A DNA stretch of 22,096 nt. Origin: JBFGFG01 sp041627475. GTDB taxonomy: Bacteria; Actinomycetota; Nitriliruptoria; Nitriliruptorales; Nitriliruptoraceae. Below, piece by piece: positions 1-7,342 of the stretch. The notes below the pieces were generated by a model. It was given only the letters and a program-made list of their open reading frames with translations, made no database searches and had not been told where the DNA came from. Numbering within the stretch: position 1 is the stretch's first letter; each line of letters opens with the position of its first letter. Location: the NCBI GenBank assembly GCA_041627475.1, contig JBFKQZ010000018.1, positions 1-22,096 of the forward strand. The letters run 5' to 3'. The position numbers were made by a program, and so were the translations under genes.

Positions 1-440
1 CCGCCCCAGGTCGCCAGCTTGTCCGCGAGCGCCGTGGCGCCCTCCAGGGTGTAGAAGTCGAACACGTCCTCGTACCAGAGGTCCTCCCCCATGCCCGGCG
101 TCTCGTCGGGGCGGGGCGTCGAGCCACTGGCGATGACGAGCTGGTCGTAGTGCAGGTCGCGCCCGTCGACCAGACGGACGAGGTTGTCGTCCGGTTCCAC
201 GCGGTCGATCTCACCGAGGACGAGCTCGACGCCGTCGGGCAGGAAGCGCTCGCGTGGGCGGACGACCTCCTCCGGTGTGTACGTCCCGAACGGGACGAAC
301 AGGTAGCCGGGCTGGTAGTGGTGCTCGGTGTCCTGGTCGACGACCACGATCTCCCACTCCTCGGGGTCGAGGCGGGGCCGCAGCTTGTTGACGACCATCG
401 TGCCGGCCGTGCCGGCGCCGAGGACGAGCAGGCGTCTCAT
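1..440 (-). CDS. SQR-like NAD(P)/FAD-dependent oxidoreductase (partial, C-terminus off the window)
   Basis: Pyridine-nucleotide-disulfide-type flavoprotein resembling sulfide:quinone oxidoreductases, which oxidise sulfide and pass electrons to quinone at the inner face of the membrane. About 146 residues are visible. The protein opens with MRRLLVLGAGTAGTMVVNKL, a dinucleotide-binding Rossmann glycine motif at residues 8-14, followed by VVVDQD ending the second strand and the HHYQPGYLFVPFG segment typical of SQR-like proteins. LVIASGSTPRP is the usual ATG-type motif after the first FAD-binding half. The ATG at 440-438 overlaps the stop of the upstream regulator (ATGA) and has an AGGAG about 7 nt before it, so the two genes are translationally coupled. 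The redox cysteines that separate true SQR from other family members lie beyond the edge, so substrate assignment is inference. Confidence 0.8.
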   Translation of the reverse strand, partial: MRRLLVLGAGTAGTMVVNKLRPRLDPEEWEIVVVDQDTEHHYQPGYLFVPFGTYTPEEVVRPRERFLPDGVELVLGEIDRVEPDDNLVRLVDGRDLHYDQLVIASGSTPRPDETPGMGEDLWYEDVFDFYTLEGATALADKLATWG

Positions 441-1120
441 CGTGCACTCCTGGTGTCGGAGGTGGATCGGTGGCTGGTCAGCGCGGAGATCGCCGCGGCG
501 ACGCGGGGGAGCTCGGAGAGCAGGCGCGTCCGCGCGCGCTGGTCGAGGTGGTGCAGGCCGGCCTCGATGGCCGCACGCTCGTCGTCCGGGTCCGGGCCGA
601 TGCCGCCGGCGACGACCAGCCCGACGAGCTTGTCGCCGTCACGCACGAAGCTGCGTGCGCAGGCGAAGCCGTGGCTGCCGACGTCCAGCCGGGGGCGGAA
701 CTCGAGCTCGCCGGCGAGACGGCGCCACTGGGTGGTGCAGGCCTCCAGCACGGCCGGGTCACCACCGTGCTCGCGGAACCACATGCACGGGTTCGCGACA
801 TCGGTGAGGAACCGGCCCTCCATGTCCGTGACGACCATCATCGCCCCGAGCAGGGGCGCGGCGGCGTGCAGGACCGCCTCGCGGGCTACCCGCAGCGGCA
901 CGTCGGTGCCGCGGGGTGCCCGGGGGGTCTCGGCGTCGACGAGCACGGTCGCCAGCGCGTCGGCGGGGAACCGCCACTGGGTCCCCACCTTGACGGCCCC
1001 GAGGCGGCCGTCGGCGGCCATCCGATAGACCGTGGAGCGGTCGATGCCGAGGCGCGCGGACACGTCGGCGGCGGTCAGCAGTTCCGTCGACACTGTGCGC
1101 CCGATCTGCAGCGTGTGCAC
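437..1120 (-). CDS. Excisionase/BldC-type HTH regulator with PocR-like sensor domain
   Basis: Probable transcription regulator of itself and the flavoprotein gene that it overlaps by 4 nt. Residues 14-60 (LLTAADVSARLGIDRSTVYR ... GTQWRF) form a MerR-like/excisionase helix-turn-helix of the kind seen in BldC. Residues about 80-175 resemble the PocR sensory domain: cysteines C112, C128 and C154 sit in NPC, EAC and GFACARSF contexts, followed by KLVGLVVAGG. The cysteines could bind a redox or metal signal, which would suit a sulfur-metabolism target; this is inference. The start is uncertain. GTG at 1120 is used here with a poor GAGG nearby; GTG at 1093 (VSTELLTAAD, 218 residues) also fits the family and would put the entire TGCA array upstream of the gene. 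Confidence 0.8.
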   Translation of the reverse strand: MHTLQIGRTVSTELLTAADVSARLGIDRSTVYRMAADGRLGAVKVGTQWRFPADALATVLVDAETPRAPRGTDVPLRVAREAVLHAAAPLLGAMMVVTDMEGRFLTDVANPCMWFREHGGDPAVLEACTTQWRRLAGELEFRPRLDVGSHGFACARSFVRDGDKLVGLVVAGGIGPDPDDERAAIEAGLHHLDQRARTRLLSELPRVAAAISALTSHRSTSDTRSAR

Positions 1121-1169
1121 GGCCCTCGTGCAGCACCTGCACTGTCCTGCACACGATGCACACCGTGCA
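1107..1169. promoter_or_regulatory. Phased TGCA repeat array (candidate operator)
   Basis: Seven TGCA tetramers start at 1107, 1116, 1129, 1138, 1148, 1157 and 1166. Spacings are 9, 13, 9, 10, 9 and 9 nt, so most sit close to one helical turn apart on one face of the DNA. Most are followed by C or G (TGCAC/TGCAG). In DNA of this composition one TGCA per several hundred bases is expected, so seven in 63 bp is striking. The array lies between the patatin stop and the start of the HTH/PocR regulator, overlapping the longer of its two possible starts. A role as a cooperative binding platform for that regulator is inference. Confidence 0.6.
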
Positions 1170-1174
1170 GTGCC

Positions 1175-2143
1175 CTAGGTCCCGGGCCCCTCGCGCCAGA
1201 GGTCCCTCGCGCGACCGGTCGCACGGGGGAAGCGGGGCTCGTGGCCGGCGGCAGCACCGCCGTCCTCGTGGCTGTGCGGTGTCCCGACCATCGCACCGGG
1301 ACCGGGCACGGGTGCGTCGGCGAGGAACCGCCGCGCCGTCGCGGCACCGGCCGCGAGGAGCGCCGGCGTCGATGCGAACGAGAGCGGCCGCCGGCCGGTC
1401 ACGCACGGCCGCTCGAGGTAGAGGACCGGGAGCTCGGCGGCGACCGCCGTGACCTCGACCAGGACTCGTTGGCGGATGGCAGTGCCCATCGCCGCGAGCG
1501 AGGCCGCGGCCGCGCCGCTGGGCGCGACGTCGCGGTGGCAGATGTCACCCGGGTCGAGCACGACCAGCGCAGCGGCACCCATGCGCTGGGCCGTGCGCAG
1601 CGGCACGTTGGCGGTCACGCCGCCGTCCCAGTGGGGGGTCCCGTCGACGTCCTGCATCGGGAGCAGCCCCGGGATCGCACTGCTCGCCAGCAGGGGCGCC
1701 ACGAGGTCACCACTGGCGTAGGCATCAGGGTGCCCCGTCAGGACGTTGCTCGTGACGACCGCCAGCGGCAGCGCCAGGTCCTCGAACGTCGGCCGCGGCC
1801 CGAGCGTGGTCCGGACCAGCCTCCGCAGGCCGCGGTCGGGGTAGACGCTGCGCCCACGAGCGAGGCGCCACGCCTGTGCCAGCCGGCCCCCGGGGAACAC
1901 CGACGAGGTCGTCAGTCCCCGCCACACACCGTCGAGCAGGTCGGCGGCCGTCGCGACGTCACCGACGTCGGCCAGCACGGCACCGTTCAGTGATCCCACC
2001 GACGTCCCCACGACGAGGTCCGGCTCGATGCCGGCCTCGGCCAACGCGGTGAGCATGCCGACCTGGAGCGCACCGAGCGTCGCCCCGCCCGCCAGGACGA
2101 ACCCGACCGGGCGCGGGAGCAGCTGCCACCGTGCAGCGTCCAC
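1175..2143 (-). CDS. Patatin-like phospholipase family protein
   Basis: Serine hydrolase expected to cleave acyl esters of membrane lipids with a Ser-Asp dyad. From the chosen start the protein has about 322 residues. The glycine-rich oxyanion loop LAGGATLGALQVG is near residues 17-29, the nucleophile elbow GTSVGS places Ser at about 48, and the catalytic Asp lies in HWDGGVTANVP at about 173. Length and motif order match bacterial single-domain patatins of the RssA/YchK kind. The GTG at 2143 is preferred because GGGAGG at 2154-2149 sits 5 nt before it; a longer frame opens at 2170 without such a site. There is no signal peptide or membrane segment, so it is probably cytoplasmic. It ends 55 nt before the regulator's longer start. 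The last 40 residues or so are low-complexity and poorly conserved in appearance. Confidence 0.9.
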   Translation of the reverse strand: MDAARWQLLPRPVGFVLAGGATLGALQVGMLTALAEAGIEPDLVVGTSVGSLNGAVLADVGDVATAADLLDGVWRGLTTSSVFPGGRLAQAWRLARGRSVYPDRGLRRLVRTTLGPRPTFEDLALPLAVVTSNVLTGHPDAYASGDLVAPLLASSAIPGLLPMQDVDGTPHWDGGVTANVPLRTAQRMGAAALVVLDPGDICHRDVAPSGAAAASLAAMGTAIRQRVLVEVTAVAAELPVLYLERPCVTGRRPLSFASTPALLAAGAATARRFLADAPVPGPGAMVGTPHSHEDGGAAAGHEPRFPRATGRARDLWREGPGT

Positions 2144-2172
2144 CGTCACCTCCCATGCCCACAACGACACGA

Positions 2173-2200
2173 CGCGCCGCCACCTTCCGGCAGCGGCGCG
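2173..2200. terminator. GC-rich inverted repeat between the 2216 gene and the patatin gene
   Basis: CGCGCCGC at 2173-2180 pairs perfectly with GCGGCGCG at 2193-2200 around a 12-nt loop, starting 16 nt after the stop of the upstream minus-strand gene. There is no T-tract. It could be a terminator or 3'-end stabiliser, or a structure in the patatin leader. Confidence 0.4.
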
Positions 2201-2215
2201 CGGGTCTGGTCGCGA

Positions 2216-2815
2216 CTAGGCGTCGGCGGTCGCCTGGACCTCGAAGCCGGCGGTCGCGGGCCACGAGTCTGGATCGATGTCGTTGGCCTCGGCGAACGCA
2301 GCCCAGGTCACGAGGTCGCCGTCGGTGCGCTCGGGGTGCGACCACGCCGACGCGTTGCCGCTCGAGGACCACGGGATCGTCGCGTCGACGTCGGACTGCT
2401 CGAGCGACTTCTCGCGGGCGAGCGTGCCGAGCAGGCTCGAGAGGTAGGTCGACAGCGTGTAGCTCGAGCTCGGGTGCGTGGTGCTGTGCCCCTGCCGCTC
2501 CCACAGCTCCTCGTAGACGTCCGGGTGCGCGGCAGCCAGCTCGTGCTCGACGACGCCGTACTCCACCGGCCCGTCGAAGGCGTAGACCACGGCGATGAGC
2601 TTGCTGTACAGCTCGAGGTCGTGGACGAGGCTGTCGCCGCCCGCACCGATCGACGAGTCAGGCGTGTCCGGATCGTCGATGACCGTGGTCACGGGCTCCG
2701 CGTGCACGAGGATGTCGCAGATGATGGCGACCTTGCGCTTCCCCTTGGGGTCGATGAAGCGCTTGACCTCGACGTCCTTGGACTCGCCACACATCTTGCA
2801 TCTGAGCGTCGACAC
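2216..2815 (-). CDS. Unrecognised protein with N-terminal CxxC and possible winged-helix region
   Basis: A 199-residue protein that I do not recognise. The N-terminus has C6-x2-C9 and, after a basic stretch (DPKGKRKVAI), C33 and H38, a spacing that could hold a structural zinc, although only one classical CxxC is present. Residues about 70-135 contain VEYGVVEHELAAAHPDVYEE and later TLSTYLSSLLGTLAREKSL, which read like the helices of a winged HTH domain; this is only a pattern impression. The C-terminus is acidic and Trp-rich. The start is GTG at 2815, with AGGAA about 5 nt upstream; the open frame continues upstream to 3022 but that part is arginine-rich and has no ribosome site. It probably has its own promoter, because the upstream gene ends at 2940. 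Confidence 0.75.
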   Translation of the reverse strand: MSTLRCKMCGESKDVEVKRFIDPKGKRKVAIICDILVHAEPVTTVIDDPDTPDSSIGAGGDSLVHDLELYSKLIAVVYAFDGPVEYGVVEHELAAAHPDVYEELWERQGHSTTHPSSSYTLSTYLSSLLGTLAREKSLEQSDVDATIPWSSSGNASAWSHPERTDGDLVTWAAFAEANDIDPDSWPATAGFEVQATADA

Positions 2816-2842
2816 GGTTGTTCCTGCGGGATCGGGTACGGA

Positions 2843-2876
2843 CAGCGGTCTTCCACCGCTGCACTGATCCACCATA
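2843..2876 (-). promoter_or_regulatory. Candidate -10 element and 5'-leader hairpin of the 2216-2815 gene
   Basis: On the minus strand TATGGT (2876-2871) is a plausible -10 box, but no good -35 precedes it. Just downstream, CAGCGGT and ACCGCTG (2843-2849 and 2855-2861) form a perfect 7-bp stem with a 5-nt loop. If the -10 is right, the hairpin lies at the very 5' end of a leader of about 50 nt. Confidence 0.35.
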
Positions 2877-2939
2877 GGGGCAGTCGAGCGAATCGTCCTG
2901 TCCGACGCGTCAGGCGGACGCCGGTCCCGCCCCAGGTGG

Positions 2940-3401
2940 TCAGTCCTCGTCCGCCTCGTCGCCACCGTTCCCACGGCCGAGGCCGCGTCCGGGCAGCCCG
3001 TCCTCGAACGTCGCCCGGGCACCGCGCAGGGCAGCCGCGTCGGACTTCTTCGCCTGGCCCGGCGGGGTCCCGCCGTTGCCGTTGCCCTTGCCGGCGGTGG
3101 ACGGCGACACCCCGGCCGCGAGGGCCTCGTGGACGGCAGCAGCGTTGCCCGGGTGCTCCGCGTGCTTCGCCGCGAGCAGCGCGTGCCGCTCGGCGAACGC
3201 CTCGCTCCCCCGACCGCGGGGTGTGCCCTCGGCCGCGATCCCCTCGGTCAGCCCCCGCGCCACGCCACGTGCTTCGGCCGCAGCACCACGCGCCAGGTCG
3301 ACGACCTGCTCTGGTGGGCCCTGCGTCGTCGTCGCCAGCGCGGCAGCAGGCAACGAGGCCGCGACGAGTGCCACGGCAGCGAGCGTGATCCGTGTCCTCA
3401 T
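2940..3401 (-). CDS. Small secreted protein with C-terminal PPGQAKK-type segment
   Basis: A 153-residue hypothetical exported protein. Residues 1-24 (MRTRITLAAVALVAASLPAA followed by ALA-T) form a clear Sec signal peptide with an Ala-x-Ala cleavage site. The mature part is Ala/Gly-rich and probably helical (AERHALLAAKHAEHPGNAAA), then reaches a low-complexity GKGNGNGGTPPGQAKK stretch and an acidic tail ending DEADED. No catalytic motif or metal site is visible. The ATG at 3401 overlaps the stop of the lipoprotein gene (ATGA), and GGAGGT lies about 7 nt upstream, so it is the last gene of a thiolase-lipoprotein-secreted protein operon. A cell-surface or extracellular role is inferred only from the signal peptide. 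Confidence 0.75.
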   Translation of the reverse strand: MRTRITLAAVALVAASLPAAALATTTQGPPEQVVDLARGAAAEARGVARGLTEGIAAEGTPRGRGSEAFAERHALLAAKHAEHPGNAAAVHEALAAGVSPSTAGKGNGNGGTPPGQAKKSDAAALRGARATFEDGLPGRGLGRGNGGDEADED

Positions 3402-3853
3402 GGCGCCACCTCCGCGATCGCGTCCTCGTGCTGGGGGCAGCGCACGGTGACCGCAGCGCCGAGGATCGCCCCGCCAAGGTACGCCGTGTCCTCGTCGAGG
3501 GTGAGGCCTTCGTCACCCAGCGTGGTCAGGAACACAGCCAGGACCTCGTCGACGGCGGCACCGTCGTCGAGCCCTGCACAGAGGGTGTCGGCCGTCTCGA
3601 GGAAGGCGCCCGGGTCCTCGTCCACGAGGTCGGTGAACCGTGTGTCCGCGAGCACCTCGTCCACCGCGGTCAGCAGGATCGCGTCCTGCACCGCCGGGTC
3701 GTCCGTGGCCAGCACCGCCGGCGTGCCCTCGTCGTCGGCCGACGCCTCGGCGTCCGGTGCGCCGTCGGTCCCGGCAGGCTCGGACCCGGGCGGTGCCGCA
3801 GTGCTGCACGACGCGAGCACGGCCCCGACCAGGACGATCACGAACCTGCGCAC
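3398..3853 (-). CDS. DUF732-like lipoprotein
   Basis: A 151-residue predicted lipoprotein. The N-terminus VRRFVIVLVGAVLASCS is a type II signal peptide with lipobox LASC, so the mature protein should be anchored to the outer leaflet of the membrane through that Cys. An acidic Ala/Asp/Pro linker (about 20-50) follows, then a roughly 90-residue helical domain with one Cys in ADTLCAGLDDG and one near the end in VRCPQHE. This spacing and the CP ending resemble DUF732 proteins, small secreted actinobacterial proteins with a disulfide and unknown function. The GTG start at 3853 follows AAGGAG by 5 nt; the start lies only 10 nt after the thiolase stop, and the 3' end overlaps the next gene by 4 nt. 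Confidence 0.75.
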   Translation of the reverse strand: MRRFVIVLVGAVLASCSTAAPPGSEPAGTDGAPDAEASADDEGTPAVLATDDPAVQDAILLTAVDEVLADTRFTDLVDEDPGAFLETADTLCAGLDDGAAVDEVLAVFLTTLGDEGLTLDEDTAYLGGAILGAAVTVRCPQHEDAIAEVAP

Positions 3854-3863
3854 ACGGTCTCCT

Positions 3864-5066
3864 TCAGGCCAGTCGTTCGACGACGGCGGCGAGCCCCTGC
3901 CCGCCGCCGATGCACATCGTCTCCAGCGCGTAGCGGCCCTCGCGGCGGTCGAGCTCGTGGAGCATCGTCGCGAGGATCCGCGCCCCGGTGGCACCGATCG
4001 GGTGCCCGAGGCTGATGCCGCTGCCGTTGGGGTTGAGTCGCTCGTCGTCGGCCGCCACGCCCCACTCGTCGAGCACGGCCAGGACCTGCGCGGCGAAGGC
4101 CTCGTTGAGCTCGACGAGGTCGAGGTCGTCGAGCGACAGGCCTGCCCGGCCGAGCGCGGCGGCGCTCGCCGGGACGGGCCCGATCCCCATCCGGGACGGC
4201 TCGACCGCCCCGACGCCCCAGCTGACGAGTCGGGCCATCGGGCGCAGCCCCATCGCCTCGGCCGCCTCGACCGTCGTCACGACGCAGGCGGCGGCCCCGT
4301 CGTTCTGGCCGCTGGCGTTGCCGGCCGTCACGGTCGCGTCGGGGTCCTTGCGGCCGTGCACGGCGCGCAGGCCGGCCAGCGCCTCGACGGTGGTGTCCGG
4401 CCGCACGTGCTCGTCGACCGTGTGGACCGTCTCGTTGCCGCGACGGTCCGTCGTGGTGAACGGCACGATCTCGTCGTCGAAGCGGCCGGCCTCGATCGCG
4501 GCCGCGGCCCGGTGGTGCGACCGTGCCGCGAACTCGTCCTGCGCCTCCCGGCTGATCGACTTCTCCCGACGCAGGTTCTCGGCGGTCTCGATCATCCCGC
4601 CGGGCACCGGATGGTGTCGGCCACCGGCGGTGACCCGGCCCCGAGCGAGACGGTCGAGCAGCTCGCCGTCGCCCCGCAGCCCCCATCGCGCGAGGGTGTA
4701 GTGCTCGACCTGGCTCATCGACTCGGCACCGCCGGCGACCACGACGTCCATCACCCCGGTCTGGACGCGCATGGCCGCGTCGACGACGGCCTGCAGCCCA
4801 CTGCCGCAACGGCGGTCGACCTGCAGACCGGGCACGGTGACCGGCCATCCCGCGTCGAGCGCGGCCATGCGGCCGATCGCCGGGTGTTCCCCCGACGGGT
4901 AGCCGTTGCCGAGCACGACGTCGTCGACCCGCTCCGGGTCGAGCCCGCGCTCCTCGAGCGCCCGCAGCACGTGCGCCGCGAGGTCGACCGCCGGGACGTC
5001 GCGGAAGATCCCACCGAACCGCCCGACCGCCGTGCGCACCGGCGTGCAGATGACCGCGTCCCGCAT
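3864..5066 (-). CDS. Acetyl-CoA C-acyltransferase (thiolase)
   Basis: Thiolase of 400 residues, catalysing thiolytic cleavage of 3-ketoacyl-CoA (last step of beta-oxidation) or the reverse acetyl-CoA condensation. All hallmarks are present: nucleophile C87 in DRRCGSGLQAV, NEAFAAQ, H355 in SLGHPIGATGAR, and C385 in the terminal CIGGGQGLAAV. Length is normal for the family. The ATG at 5066 has GGGAGG upstream. It heads an operon with a lipoprotein and a secreted protein, an unusual pairing. Its presence in the same region as etfBA fits fatty-acid or ketoacyl-CoA oxidation, since acyl-CoA dehydrogenases feed electrons to ETF, but the substrate chain length cannot be read from the sequence. Confidence 0.93.
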   Translation of the reverse strand: MRDAVICTPVRTAVGRFGGIFRDVPAVDLAAHVLRALEERGLDPERVDDVVLGNGYPSGEHPAIGRMAALDAGWPVTVPGLQVDRRCGSGLQAVVDAAMRVQTGVMDVVVAGGAESMSQVEHYTLARWGLRGDGELLDRLARGRVTAGGRHHPVPGGMIETAENLRREKSISREAQDEFAARSHHRAAAAIEAGRFDDEIVPFTTTDRRGNETVHTVDEHVRPDTTVEALAGLRAVHGRKDPDATVTAGNASGQNDGAAACVVTTVEAAEAMGLRPMARLVSWGVGAVEPSRMGIGPVPASAAALGRAGLSLDDLDLVELNEAFAAQVLAVLDEWGVAADDERLNPNGSGISLGHPIGATGARILATMLHELDRREGRYALETMCIGGGQGLAAVVERLA

Positions 5067-5105
5067 CTCGTGTGCCTCCCGTCCGCAACCGGAGGCTACG
5101 TCGGG

Positions 5106-6191
5106 TCAGGCCACCGGCAGCAGCGGGCGCTCCGCGGCACTGATGCGGCCGCCCGCGAGCACGACCTCGTCGTCGGTGTCGTAGACGACGCAGGACTGGC
5201 CGACCGCGACGCCGTGGAACGGCTCGTCGACCTCGATCCGCGCGCCGTCGCCGGTCGCCACGACCCGCCCGACGTGCGGCCGTCCGTGTGCCCGGACCTG
5301 CACGAGGACCTCGCCTGCCGGGACCTCACCGCGGTGCCAGACCACCCGGTCGACGGCGAGCCACGACGTGGCCAGCGCTGCCCGCGGTCCGACCGTCACC
5401 CTTCGGGACTCGGCGTCGACGTCCACCACGAAACGGGGCTCGTGGTGGTCGAGGCCCAGTCCGCGCCGCTGCCCGACGGTGAACCGCCAGGCGCCGTCGT
5501 GGGTGCCGAGCTGCGTGCCGTCGACGTCGACGATCGGACCGGGCGCGGGCGGCAGCTCGCGCGCGAGGTGGCCGGCGGTGTCACCGTCGGGGATGAAGCA
5601 GACGTCGTAGCTGTCGGGCTTCGCCGCCACCCGCAGGCCGCGCGCGGCGGCCGCGGCGCGGACCTCCTCCTTCGTGAGGCGGCCGACCGGCGTCCGCAGG
5701 CGCGCGAGCTCGTCCGGTCCGTGGACGTGCAGGACGTAGCTCTGGTCCTTCTGCCGGTCGACGGCGCGTCGCAGCACGGGGCGACCGACGTCCGGGTGCT
5801 CGATCCGCGCGTGGTGGCCGGTCGCGACGGCGTCGAAGCCGAGCTGCAGCGCCCGCCGCAGGACCGCGCCGACCTTCACGCGCTCGTTGCAGGTCACGCA
5901 CGGGTTGGGCGTGGTGCCCGCGGCGTACCCGGCGGCGAACGGTTCCTGCACCTCACGACGGAACACGTCGCGCAGGTCCCAGACGTGGAAGTCGATGCCG
6001 AGCACCTGCGCGGTGCGCCGGGCGTCCTGCGCGTCGTCCAGGCCGCAGCAGCCCTGGCCCTGCACCTGCGGGTCGGTGTCGGCGAGCCGCAGGTGCACGC
6101 CGGTGACGTCGTGGCCGGCCTCGGCGAGCAGCGCCGCCGCCACGGCCGAGTCGACGCCACCCGACAGGGCGACGAGCACGCGCTCGGTCAC
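5106..6191 (-). CDS. mnmA: tRNA-specific 2-thiouridylase MnmA
   Basis: ATP-dependent enzyme that installs sulfur at C2 of wobble uridine 34 in tRNA-Lys, -Glu and -Gln. From the GTG at 6191 it is 361 residues. The PP-loop SGGVDS is at residues 10-15. The catalytic Cys pair is present: C101 in NPCVTCNERVK and C198 in KPDSYDVCFIPDGD. GHHAR, KDQSY and the C-terminal central and beta-barrel domains (FTVGQRRGLGL) are all intact. The start overlaps the stop of the cysteine desulfurase by 4 nt (GTGA), so the sulfur donor and the thiolase for tRNA are translationally coupled, a common actinobacterial arrangement. A longer reading frame into the upstream gene is a shadow rich in Arg and His. Confidence 0.96.
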   Translation of the reverse strand: MTERVLVALSGGVDSAVAAALLAEAGHDVTGVHLRLADTDPQVQGQGCCGLDDAQDARRTAQVLGIDFHVWDLRDVFRREVQEPFAAGYAAGTTPNPCVTCNERVKVGAVLRRALQLGFDAVATGHHARIEHPDVGRPVLRRAVDRQKDQSYVLHVHGPDELARLRTPVGRLTKEEVRAAAAARGLRVAAKPDSYDVCFIPDGDTAGHLARELPPAPGPIVDVDGTQLGTHDGAWRFTVGQRRGLGLDHHEPRFVVDVDAESRRVTVGPRAALATSWLAVDRVVWHRGEVPAGEVLVQVRAHGRPHVGRVVATGDGARIEVDEPFHGVAVGQSCVVYDTDDEVVLAGGRISAAERPLLPVA

Positions 6192-7342
6192 AGGAAGCCT
6201 CCCCCTCGGCCCCGCAGTGTGGTGACCACGTCGACGATCCGCTCCGCGGCGGTGTCGATCTCGTCGGTCGTGGTGGTCCGGCCCACGCTGCAACGCAGCA
6301 CGGCGTCGGCGGTGATGCCGTAGGCCGCGAGCACGGGGGAGGGTGCGGCGCTGCCGGTGGCACACGCCGTGCCGGTGGAGACGGCGACGCCGACCTCGTC
6401 GAGCGCCATGGCGAGCGCCTCGCCGTCGATGCCCTCGAGCTGGAGGTGGAGGTGGGTCGCGAGGCGGTGCGGGTCGTCGGGCGCCACGGTCGGCGCCACG
6501 CCGTCGAGGTCGGACAGTGCACCGGCCAGCCGTGTCGTCAGCGCGCGCGACCGGAGGGTGTGCTCGTCGCGCTCGGCGACGGTGCGCTCGAGGACCGTGG
6601 CGAGCGCCAGCGCGAGCGCGGTGGGCTGGGTCCCGGACCGCAGGCCGCGCTCCTGGCCGGGGCCGGGGACGAGCGGTGCGACGGGGACGTCACGGGGCAG
6701 GACGGCGACGCCGATGCCCACGGGGGCACCCAGCTTGTGCCCGGTCACGGCCAGCGACCCGACCCGTGGCATGGGCAGCGTCGCGATGCGCTGGACGGCG
6801 TCGGTGTGCAGGGCGACGCCGGCCTCTGCGCAGGCGTTGGCGACGGCGTTGCTCTGCTGGGCGATCCCGACCTCGCCGTCGGCGCCGGTCAGGGCGACGA
6901 GTGCCGTGTCGTCACGCAGGGCCGCCGCGACGTCCTCGGGCGCGACCGGCGCCACACCGGGCGGGTCGACCCAGGTGACCTCGGCCCCCTCGGCCTCGAC
7001 GAGCCAGCGGACCGCATCGGTGACGGCCGGGTGGTCGACGGTCGAGCACACGATGTGCCGGCCCCGGCCAGCAGCGACGGCTGCCCGGTAGGTCCCGACG
7101 ACGCCCAGCTGGTCGGCCTCGGTGCCACCGGAGGTGACGACGACCTCGTGCGGGGACCGTGCGACGGACGCGGCGATGCGTTCGCGCGCCTCCTCGAGGG
7201 TCGTGCGGGCGCGGCGCCCGAAGGCGTGGCCGGACGACGGGTTGCCACCGTGCTCGGCGTGCAGCGCCGCGAGCATGACCGTCATGGCCTCGCGACGCGG
7301 CGGCGTCGAGGCGGCGTGGTCGAGCAGGATCGAGGTGGTCAC
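6188..7342 (-). CDS. Cysteine desulfurase (IscS/NifS family)
   Basis: PLP enzyme that takes sulfur from L-cysteine as a persulfide and passes it to acceptors, here most likely MnmA. From the GTG at 7342 it is 384 residues. ILLDHAASTP opens the fold, then NPSSGHAFGR, the SGGTEAD cofactor loop, HTDAVQ, Schiff-base Lys203 in VTGHKLGAPVG and the catalytic Cys327 in STGTACATGS. The usual NNE(I/T)G loop reads ADGEVG here, a departure at a cofactor-contacting position. No Shine-Dalgarno precedes the chosen start, and a second GTG lies 11 codons further upstream; leaderless translation is possible. The gene diverges from the 7423 gene. No iscU or suf genes are adjacent, supporting a tRNA-thiolation role. 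Confidence 0.92.
   Translation of the reverse strand: MTTSILLDHAASTPPRREAMTVMLAALHAEHGGNPSSGHAFGRRARTTLEEARERIAASVARSPHEVVVTSGGTEADQLGVVGTYRAAVAAGRGRHIVCSTVDHPAVTDAVRWLVEAEGAEVTWVDPPGVAPVAPEDVAAALRDDTALVALTGADGEVGIAQQSNAVANACAEAGVALHTDAVQRIATLPMPRVGSLAVTGHKLGAPVGIGVAVLPRDVPVAPLVPGPGQERGLRSGTQPTALALALATVLERTVAERDEHTLRSRALTTRLAGALSDLDGVAPTVAPDDPHRLATHLHLQLEGIDGEALAMALDEVGVAVSTGTACATGSAAPSPVLAAYGITADAVLRCSVGRTTTTDEIDTAAERIVDVVTTLRGRGGGFL

Noticed and set aside
3129..6323. 1064-codon open frame on the plus strand
   Set aside because: It lies antisense to the secreted protein, lipoprotein, thiolase and mnmA genes, is rich in Arg, Asp and Val typical of GC-rich shadow frames, and shows no domain.
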